A stretch of 13,119 nt of DNA, taken from positions 1 through 13,119 of the forward strand of contig JAAMXP010001562.1 in NCBI GenBank assembly GCA_019693395.1, given 5' to 3'. Of this stretch, positions 1 to 6,937 are shown one piece after another. Position 1 is the first letter of the stretch; each line of letters opens with the position of its first letter. Made by a program: the position numbers and the translations under genes. The notes beneath the pieces are model-generated. The model was not told the DNA's origin. It worked only from the letters and a program-made list of their open reading frames with translations, and ran no database searches. The stretch comes from Ettlia oleoabundans (lineage: Eukaryota; Chlorophyta; Chlorophyceae; Chlamydomonadales).

Positions 1-71
1 ATCCCACCCCATCCCAAAATCACCCACCACCAACCAACCGACATACACACATATGCACAGCCTGCACGCAT
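1..71 (-). other. Intron 3 of the BRWD-like gene, continuing beyond the left edge
   Basis: Low-complexity C/A-rich sequence follows the minisatellite in the direction of transcription of the BRWD-like gene. No acceptor followed by WD40-like sequence is found before position 1, so the next exon lies outside the window. Confidence 0.6.
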
Positions 72-371
72 GCACCACGTAACCCACCAGCATTTCCCAC
101 ACCTCCACGGTGCCATGCACCCACCTGCATTTCCCACACCCCCACGGTACCATGCACCCACCTGCAACTCCCACACCTGCACGGTACCATGCACACACCT
201 GCAACTCCCACACCCTCACGGTACCATGCACCCACCTGCAACTCCCATACCCGCACGGTACCATGCACACACCTGCAACTCCCATACCCGCACGGTACCA
301 TGCACCCACCTGCAACTCCCACACCCGCACGGTACCATGCACCCACCTGCAACTCCCACACCCGCACGGTA
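72..371. repeat. 37-bp minisatellite, about 8 units, spanning the exon 3/intron 3 junction of the BRWD-like gene
   Basis: The landmark GGTACC (GGTGCC in one unit) recurs at 109, 146, 183, 220, 257, 294 and 331, and as GGTACA at 368, exactly 37 bp apart. A degenerate unit lies at 72-108. On the minus strand each unit contains the end of exon 3 (GTGTGGGAGTTGCAG) followed by GTGGGTGCATGG or GTGTGTGCATGG, so each unit carries a 5' splice-site sequence. Possible exon ends fall at 347, 310, 273, 236, 199, 162 and 125, with a degenerate one at 88. Since 37 is not a multiple of 3, the repeat runs through all three frames. There are no unique spacers. Confidence 0.95.
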
Positions 372-1645
372 CAATCGATTGAGCTGGATGCCAGCAGGGC
401 GTTGTCTGCCGACACAGCCAGGTCTGTGATCTCAGCGTCGTGGCCCCGGCAGCTGCTCTGAAGCAATCCGGTACGAGCGGACCAAATCTGCGGTACCACA
501 GACAGGAGAGGTACCAGGGGTAGAGCCAAAAACGGTAGCATGAGGTGGCCCAGAGCAAGCTGGGCGTGCAAGTGCCATGGGAGGGGGAGTTGCCGGGGGG
601 AAAGGGTGTGGCGGGGTGTGGCATCACATGCTATGGTGGCAGGCTGCTATGCCTGCTGTGGTCCAAGCACAGCAGCAAGGTCAGTGCGGTTAGGCAGAAC
701 ACGTGTACCCGGGAATGGCAGTATGTCATTGGTGCCGCAGCATGCATGAAGATGTCAACAAGCCCGATACTAGGACTTGTGCAGAGGCACATGTGAACGC
801 AACCCAGCCTTCGTACACGTGGGGCGAGCCTGATGCAACTTGTTGCAGCGCCTACGGCAGTCGTAGGCTGGACACAGACCTTGACGAGGCGATCGTCTGA
901 GCCCGTAATGATGTACTGCCCGGTACGGTCGTAGCACACGCAGTACACCGCAAACCGGTGGCCGCGTACCGTCAGCTGGTGCGCCAGCTGGCGTGCCTGG
1001 TCCGGTGCTGGCGCCACGGTGGCTGGGTGGTTGCTGCGGGGCAGCAGCCCGGCCTGGCGCAGGAGCAGCAGGCGGTGGGTCTGGGAGGGCAGGCGGCGAG
1101 CAGGGCGCAGCCAGGCTGGTGGCAGATGGGCTGAGGTGGCAGCACCGCTGCCACCCAGCGTGCTCAGCACGCCGCTTTCCAGCAGGCTGGTGAGCCCGCG
1201 TGCCGCCGGCTGAGGTGCTTCCTGCCGCCGCCTATCCAGCAGCTGGGACAGCAGGTGATGCAAGGCGTCGGGAGGCAGGTGGGGGTAGTGCTGCTGCAGC
1301 TCTGAGAGGCTTAGTGGGTGTTGTGCGCCTGCAAGTAGAAGGAAGTGGAGAGCAACTGTTCTGTAACGGCAACTGTTGTTTTGGCCCAGTTGAAAAGAAA
1401 CAAACTTGAACCACAACTGCAAAATGCAACAAACATTTCCCACATCCGCTGCTTGTTTATGGTGCAAGCCAGCAGCAAGCTTCCACCACGTGGCACGCAC
1501 CCGTGACGTCATGCCGGCGGGGCAGCAACCCCTGCGCCGTTGCCTGCTCCGCAAGCTCCTTTGCCAGCGCTGCAAACGGCCCTTGACTCAGGGCCTGCAG
1601 CACCAAAAACAGCACCTCCTCGGGTGCAGCTCCGGGTGAAGCCAT
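347..1645 (-). CDS. BRWD/PHIP-type WD40-repeat protein, N-terminal part (cut by the left window edge)
   Basis: Exons read on the minus strand are 1645-1501, 1328-880 and 487-347, with introns 1500-1329 (GTGCGT..TTGCAG) and 879-488 (GTCTGT..CCGCAG). They total 735 nt, 245 residues, and the frame stays open to the last donor. Residues about 8-49 (EEVLFLVLQALSQGPF.. then LLPRRHDVTG) match the conserved N-terminal helical region of PHIP/BRWD proteins (human: ..LLPRRTDWTG). A YPHLPPDALHHLL segment follows, as in the human proteins. The first WD40 blade is at about 171-201 (GHRFAVYCV, TGSDDRLVK, then IW) and the second at about 215-243 (GHDAEITDLAVS to VRVWEL). Family members bind chromatin through WD40 plus C-terminal bromodomains; the bromodomain part would lie left of position 1 and is not seen. 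The start at 1645 is chosen because it directly precedes the conserved N-terminus. The gene is divergent from the TTC33-like gene. Exon 3 ends inside a 37-bp minisatellite. Family call is firm; function in this organism is inferred. Confidence 0.86.
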
Positions 1646-2054
1646 CAGTCGCGCCAGTGTTCCGCCTGCCTCCTGTACGGGGCTGTGTGACTGACACAGA
1701 ATTTACGGGCTTTCCGGTAGCGTAAAGACGCCCGGGAAGCCGTCTTTACTGTTGCATTGCACAAAGCACCGCCAAACGACTTGGGGCAGCTTGCGGGAAC
1801 GTGCGACAAAAGGACGCCGGGAATCGGCAGTAGTGCCAAAAGCAGTTGGCGCCTGGGCGCTTTACCGGGCTTCACACGAGGCCTAGAGAAAAGTAAATAT
1901 GTAAGAGAATGATCGCTGAGTTTAGAATGCGATAGCGACCCCCTCCGACGCCATATTTTTCGAGCTCGGATCGGGAAGAAAAAACACGAAAATAAACCCT
2001 TGCGGTGTTCCCGCCGCTGCTCGCCTTTCTACTGTCTCTCACACTTCTCCGACC
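1646..2054. promoter_or_regulatory. Divergent promoter region between the BRWD-like and TTC33-like genes
   Basis: This 409-bp gap separates two start codons pointing away from each other and must hold both promoters and 5' leaders. I see AT-rich patches at about 1888-1902 and 1952-1960, an 8-bp palindrome CGAGCTCG at 1961-1968, and a cluster of inverted repeats at 1702-1749. No convincing TATA box at a fixed distance from either start can be assigned. The assignment as promoter rests on gene orientation. Confidence 0.6.
1702..1749. repeat. Nested inverted repeats in the divergent promoter or leader
   Basis: GTAAAGACG (1722-1730) and CGTCTTTAC (1741-1749) are perfect 9-bp inverted arms around a 10-nt loop containing CCCGGG. 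The first arm also overlaps CGTAAA (1721-1726), which pairs with TTTACG (1702-1707). Two mutually exclusive hairpins can therefore form. The element lies 57-104 bp upstream of the BRWD-like start, so it could be in that gene's 5' leader or be a binding site. Confidence 0.7.
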
Positions 2055-2868
2055 ATGACTACGTTCCAGGCATTCAAGCTCAAGCAGGGTGACAGGGTAC
2101 CGGTAGCAAAGCGGTCGGGGTTTGACAGCGGCTCCGACGAGGATGAGGCATCTCAACAAACTCCGATTGGGCTGGGAACCTCGCATACATCCGCGGAGCT
2201 GCAGGTAGCCCGCTTCGTTAGCTTTGGCGCACCGCAACCCTCCCGCCGGCAAGCAACCCTACCTAGCACCCCCGCTTACTTTTCCTTGTGCAGGCAGCTG
2301 GCGACCAAGCAGCTGCTGCAGGGCAATGGTCAGCAGCTTTGCGGCATTGGAATGCGGCATTGGCAGCCTCCCCCAAAGAACCGTACAAGCTCCATGAATC
2401 GCGCGCTCAGGTGCCGCACGCCACCTCACCGGCGCCGGCCACCCAGGGGCAAAAGCTGCTGCTGCTTCATATCGTCTGCCCAGCTGCATGGCACATGAAA
2501 GCTATGTTATGCACGTCTTCATGTGGAGGCTGAGTTATCATTCCACCTTCTACCACCCCCTACCCCAGGTTTTCATGGAGGTTGGCGAGGACTGGCAGGC
2601 GGTGCAGAGTGCGCAACGAGCTGTGGAGTTAGCGCCCGGGTGGGCAGAAGGGCACCTTACGCTAGCGCGAGCCCAGCTCAACATGGGAGAGCCTGAGCTT
2701 GCATTGCAGAGCTGCGAGAGGGTGCTGCAGCTTGAGCCGGGGCATCCCGAAGCGACAGCAGAGATCGTTAGCATACGCATGGTCGTCATGCGGCGGCATC
2801 AAAGCGGCTCAGCAGCGGCAGGGCAGCGAGCTCGTGTGGCGCGGCCAGCTGTGAACAGTGGATCATGA
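2055..2868 (+). CDS. TTC33: Tetratricopeptide repeat protein of the TTC33 family
   Basis: Exons are 2055-2204, 2294-2410 and 2569-2868, with phase-0 introns 2205-2293 (GTAGCC..TGCAG) and 2411-2568 (GTGCCG..CCCCAG), giving 188 residues ending at TGA 2866-2868. The N-terminus (FQAFKLKQGDRV, then FDSGSDEDE) resembles the start of animal TTC33, which has F, K-rich, G-x-x-V and then an acidic stretch. Residues about 51-89 form one TPR (AAGDQAAAAGQWSAAL, then W-N-A-A-L). Residues about 90-157 form two more helical-repeat units, including GWAEGHLTLARAQLNMGE and ALQSCERVLQLEPGHPEA. The tail (about 158-188) is basic and unstructured. At 188 aa it is shorter than the roughly 260-aa human protein, mainly because the linker between the acidic segment and the first TPR is short. 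TTC33 has a poorly defined role; a scaffold function is inference. The start context ACCATGAC is good. The gene is convergent with the lipase gene. Confidence 0.85.
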
Positions 2869-3190
2869 CTGGAAGTTGCGCGCTGTAAGGTACCTGAAAG
2901 AGTACGAACCTTCTTCTACGCTACGTTTTTGGCGAATTCGTACAAAACCGAGTCGAACATGAAATGCGTGGGGGAGGGACAGGTAAAAAGGCAGGTCAGG
3001 CAAGGGGCATAAAAGCTGGCGGGTGAGGTGGACAGAATAGGGAAAACCCAAGTATACGTACAAAACAACAGCCGCGCTCAATTGTCGACAGGTTGGGACA
3101 CATCTAGAGAATCGCCTAAAACAACAAGAAACAAAAGCAAGACGACCCTGCAGGGCAATGCCCCAGCTGCCCACCGCTAGTACGCAGCTG
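2869..3190. other. Convergent intergenic gap (3' regions of the TTC33-like and lipase genes)
   Basis: The gap is 322 bp between two facing stop codons and carries no conserved coding sequence. It holds the plus-strand TGTAA at 2884. No exact TGTAA is present on the minus strand for the lipase gene; near-matches TTTGTACG occur near 2939-2946 and 3057-3064. Nothing else is recognised. Confidence 0.6.
2884..2888 (+). terminator. TGTAA poly(A) signal of the TTC33-like gene
   Basis: TGTAA occurs 15 nt after the stop codon. TGTAA is the usual poly(A) signal of chlorophyte nuclear genes. The very short 3' leader is unusual but fits this compact locus. The site is inferred from motif and position. 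Confidence 0.5.
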
Positions 3191-4922
3191 TCAATGCTGC
3201 GCTGTTTCTGGCATAGAAAACTTGTTTGAGGTGCTGGGGTAATGGTACAGGCGCAGCACATCCAGCAGAGCGGGGTAGATCCGGTCCTTGGCATCCACAC
3301 CCCTGCAGAGTAGCGAAGCACGATTTGCGATTAAGAGGAAGCAAGACAGCATGAAGCGTAAGAGCAGTCTGCTTGTGCAACACATTTAGGATGCTGATTA
3401 TCCCCAGGTGCAGGCGTATGTGCGTGTGCATGAGCTAACAAACAAAATGCAAGTGCAACGCGTCAATCCTGGGCTGCTGCTTGTTGCCCGCATTGCACGG
3501 CAGCGGGGATTGCACCCACCAGGTGAAGTCGATGTGCTCGTAACTGTCTTCAAGCTGCAGCAGGGAAGGCCAAACGGCAAACGGGTAGGTACACACAGTG
3601 AAAGCATCAAATGAGAAGAGGCAGCTGCAGTGGCACACTTTTTTTCATGCTCATGCACACAAACACGATAGCATCCGTATGCCATTTGATAACAAGTCAT
3701 GTTTGAAGGGGCTCATGTGTCAAGAATTACAACTGCCAGGCAAAGCAGGATGCCGCCCCCAACAAGCAGCAGTCTCACCTGTGAATATACCACACTGTCT
3801 GCCGGCAGCGCTTCCAACAGTGTCTGTACATCACATGGGTCTGCCAGCCTGTCTTTGGCCCCGTAGAAAATGGCCAGAGGTGGCGATGAGATGGCGCCTA
3901 GGTCGTAGCTAGGCGGCTCAATGCTATGGTACACCCTGCAACAGTATTCAAAAGCCTTCACAAGCCCAGTTGTGTTGAACCCTGTCGAAGCACAAGCAAG
4001 GCACACGGAGCCACCGCTATGTCATCGGGCACCAGACACGCACCAAATCGCCGGTACCAAATTGCCAGATCGGTGTAAACATGCAGTAACCCACATCGCA
4101 CTTACGTCAGAAGGAACACATAAGAGAGAGAGAAAGGGCCGCTCGGCGGGCATCTAGCTACTGCTGTGATGCTTCCCATAAATACTTGAACGCAGCACGC
4201 ACCATGCTGCTCGAACCGGGCCAACAGCACATGCACACAGATGCAGAAGCAGCCCGCACCTCATGTTACAGGTCTTGGGCATGCCTCTGGGTGTGTTGCA
4301 CACATCCCCATAGTCGTACATTTGGAACAAAGGGCGCTGCCGCTCCCTGCTCTTGCGGATGGCCTGAGCCCAGTGGGCCAGGTTCTTCACACTCGTGCCT
4401 GCGGGCCAGAGGAACAGCCGGGGGACAGAAAGCTAGCAAAATCGGCAGATGAGCAGGCGAGCGCTCGGCATACTTACACCTACAACCCAGCCAATTGCAT
4501 AGCTTTATGCACCAGTCCCATCCCCAGATGATTCACAAGCAGTGGGGTAAAACTGCCATTCCTTAACTTGCTGACATGGCATGGTGCTGACCAACCGTAC
4601 TGCCCCACCCGAGGGAGCGTACTGCACCATGGTGGGCAGCCGAGTCATGTTCATGTTGTCAGCGTTGAAGCCGGCGATTGCTGTGATGATGGAGGCGCAC
4701 AGCATGGGGGTTTGCAGGCACAGCTGGCCAAACAGGTCGGCGGTGGCCTTGCGAGAGGGCAGGAACTCGGCAACGCCCAGGAGGTTGAATAGCTGCAGTG
4801 AGGAGGGGTATGTGGAGGAAGGTTGGGGGTGGTGTGTACTGCCCTATGCCCAATGCCATTGGGAACAGCATGGGTACACGACTGACTGAACCTACCAGGA
4901 TAAGGGCAGGCAGGCAGGCGGG

Positions 4923-4955
<33 letters not shown>

Positions 4956-6866
4956 AGGCAGGCAGGCAGAAGCCAAGCAGGCAGACAGACGGCAAGCCGG
5001 CAGGAGACAAGAAGGCAGCCAGGCAGCTAGGCAGGCCAGGCAAGGAGCAGGCATCAGGCGCTCTCACCTTGTCTGCATCCATTGCAGCCAGCACCTGCAG
5101 GGCGGGTGAGGCAATGTAGCGCATGTGCACCGCTGGCGCCAGCATGACTGCCACCGACAGCTTGGCACGCAGCTCGGGGCTGGAAGCCAGCGCCGCAAAC
5201 ATCTCTGTTGTCCCTTGTGAGTGCCCCACATAGGCCAATCGAGTGCAACCACCTGCAGAAACCCCCAGATCAGCAAGAAATGAGGGTAGAGAACTGCCCA
5301 AAAGTGACGTTTGTGCCAAGCGTTCATTACGCCATCAGTAATGCTGCCCTGCCCATAGGCTTGCATGGCGTTCCTCTGAATATCATCTCTGCCAGGCTGT
5401 ACGGTCTGCTGCAGCAGCAGCGCTGGTGGCAGCAGCAGCACTGGTGGCAGCAGCAGCAAGTGGACCAAGCATTGATGGTGCAATTGGGGGCGGGAGGGAG
5501 CACTCCCAGCGGCCTGCTGACTGCTGCTGCTGCTGGTGTTTGTCGCTGAGATTCGGATGGCAACAATGTGCCTGCCTACAAGTGCAGAATTGCCACTGTA
5601 GGCTTGCTAAATCCCGCCCCACAGCTGCATCTGCGGCTTGCCGCCTGGCGCATTTTGCTGCTAATGGCGGAGCAGCCCCTGCCACTGCCACTGTGCACTG
5701 GCCCGGCCACCTCACTACTCAATGTGTTGCAGCACACTGCCCCTGCCACCTCCATACTCATTCTGCTGCAGCACACTGCCATATCACCTCCATACTCACT
5801 GTGTTGCAGGATGTAGTCCACGGTAGCGGGGATGTCGTAAGCCGCCATGTCATCATGAGTGAAATCCCAGAAGGCAGCCCGGTCTGGATCCAGCCCAGTG
5901 TGGTTGCGGCTGAAGGCATTTCCTCGGCTGTTGCCTGCAAAGCACTTCAAAGGTCAGCAGCAGCAGCAATGTGGGTGCTCCTCCCAGTTCGCACCAGCAT
6001 AGTGCGCCCAAGCGCATACCGGTATGCACAACACAACTAGCTGTTCACGGCAGCGTCATCGTGTATGTATACGGCCAAGGAGTGATCTGGTACACAATAT
6101 TTGCAAAACTTGCCGCAGCAGAGCAGGTGTGGGCGCACCTAGCCAGACGTCATATCCCGCATCAGCCAGGATAAAGCCCAGGCTCTGGTCTGGCTCGTTC
6201 AGCACCCAGGCAGCACTACTGTCCAGCAGGCCATGCTGCAGCAGCACAGCGGGGCGCTGGCAGGCTGCTGTGCCGCCTGCTGCACGGCTGATTGCTGCTG
6301 CACCGGCCGCCGCAGTATCTGCCATGGTACGGCCTCCGGCTCCTGGCTCTGGTGGGGCGACAGGACCACCAGGGATACGATAGGTGCCCAGCACGTAACC
6401 ATCAGCGGTGGTGATGAAGTGCTCTTCCAAGGGGTATCCGGCCAGGTCTACAACTAGCTCTGCAGGAGGTGGCATGATGTGGCAGAAGTGTGAGGCAGGA
6501 AGGGGGTGGGTTAGCTGTGCGGAGGTCTGCGTCACCTGTACAACTGCACCTTCAACCACAACTGACAGAGCCTGGCAAAGTTTGTTGCGGCCCCAACGGT
6601 GTCACCCTGTTATAAGGTGGGCTGATAGGCAGCTGGATCCCACCTTTCATGGTCTTGTGTTCATACAGCAGCGGCCTGGCAGTGCCGGCGCCCGAGGTGG
6701 CGACTCCCGCCGCTACACCGCCATTGCTGGCGGCTGGTAGCACCGCGGTGCCCGTTTCATCTGCGAAGCCACTTGCCCCATGCAGACTCAGAAAATGGCC
6801 CGCTGGACGCACGGCTAGGACCAGGCGGGAGAGCAGCAGGCTACTGACAAGGCGCCAGGGCGTCAT
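3191..6866 (-). CDS. LIPA: Acid lipase / triacylglycerol lipase (lysosomal acid lipase - gastric lipase family)
   Basis: Nine exons: 6866-6644, 6459-6139, 5934-5800, 5252-5068, 4792-4609, 4398-4260, 3935-3779, 3554-3520, 3302-3191. They total 1491 nt, 496 aa, with all introns GT-AG and phases consistent. Residues 1-20 look like a secretory signal ([19 protein letters not shown]), pointing to vacuole/lysosome-like or secreted location. The lipase domain starts at about 76 with [15 protein letters not shown] (82-96), the family's N-terminal signature. The oxyanion strand LLQHGLL is at 147-153. The nucleophile elbow GHSQG is at 236-240 (Ser238). The acid is Asp424 (GAKDRLAD) and the base is His455 (YEHIDFTWG), so the triad is complete. 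DVWLGNSRGN is at about 178-187. Family enzymes hydrolyse triacylglycerols or sterol esters. Oddities: an Ala/Gly-rich insertion of about 35 residues at 105-141 before the oxyanion strand, and an extra segment around 376-396 ([13 protein letters not shown]). The gene symbol is family-level only; substrate is not deducible. The first ATG fitting a signal peptide (6866) was chosen; an in-frame upstream start at 6989 would overlap the divergent PrimPol gene. Confidence 0.94.
4905..4970. repeat. (GCAG)n tetranucleotide microsatellite in lipase intron 4
   Basis: About 16 near-perfect GGCA/GCAG units lie in the intron at 5067-4793 of the lipase gene, trailing into degenerate copies up to about 5045. 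Read as protein it gives meaningless Leu-Pro-Ala-Cys repeats. Confidence 0.95.
5412..5463. repeat. 18-bp tandem repeat rich in CAG, in lipase intron 3
   Basis: The unit is CAGCAGCAGCGCTGGTGG, followed by a copy with CACTGGTGG and then a partial copy: about 2.8 units, at 5412, 5430 and 5448. It lies in the 547-bp intron 5799-5253. The rest of that intron is unremarkable apart from the donor-proximal 39-bp repeat. Confidence 0.9.
5704..5809 (-). repeat. 38-39-bp tandem repeat spanning the exon 3 donor of the lipase gene
   Basis: Read on the minus strand, three units begin at 5809, 5771 and 5732. Each has a CTGCARCAnA start (the last 10 nt of exon 3 in the first unit), then NTGAGTA..GAGGTGG and CAGTGTG. 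Unit 1 holds the working donor ACA|GTGAGTATGG. In units 2 and 3 the same place reads AGA|ATGAGTATGG and ACA|TTGAGTAGTG, so the GT dinucleotide is lost in both extra copies. The third unit is partial. Confidence 0.88.
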
Positions 6867-6937
6867 AGGGGACTCCTGAGCATGACGCGCGTTCGGTCTT
6901 AGCCACCGCGACTGCTTTTGCAGAGGGCGAGCAATTG
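6867..6937. promoter_or_regulatory. Very compact bidirectional promoter/leader between lipase and PrimPol
   Basis: Only 71 bp separate the lipase ATG (6866, minus) from the first in-frame ATG of PrimPol (6938, plus); the next PrimPol ATG is at 6959. No TATA-like sequence is visible. The transcription starts may lie inside the opposite gene's first exon, giving overlapping 5' leaders. The call rests on orientation and spacing. Confidence 0.55.

Noticed and set aside
72..371. CRISPR-like array (regular 37-bp repeats)
   Set aside because: There are no unique spacers; whole units repeat head-to-tail inside a eukaryotic gene.
70..461. Plus-strand open frames rich in His, Pro and Thr repeats
   Set aside because: They are translations of the minisatellite antisense to the BRWD-like gene; three frames are open because 37 is not a multiple of 3.
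1888..1960. TATA boxes in the BRWD/TTC33 intergenic region
   Set aside because: AT-rich patches exist but none has a convincing match at a known distance from a transcription start.
4651..5319. Long minus-strand open frame with Leu-Pro-Ala-Cys repeats
   Set aside because: It is lipase exon 4 read through its intron and the GCAG microsatellite; the intron has clean GTGAGA..CTGCAG borders and the protein resumes in family-conserved sequence after it.
3191..6866. Possible lipase pseudogene, since the homologous pieces lie in different frames
   Set aside because: Every frame change coincides with a GT-AG intron, the summed exon length is divisible by 3, and the catalytic triad is intact.
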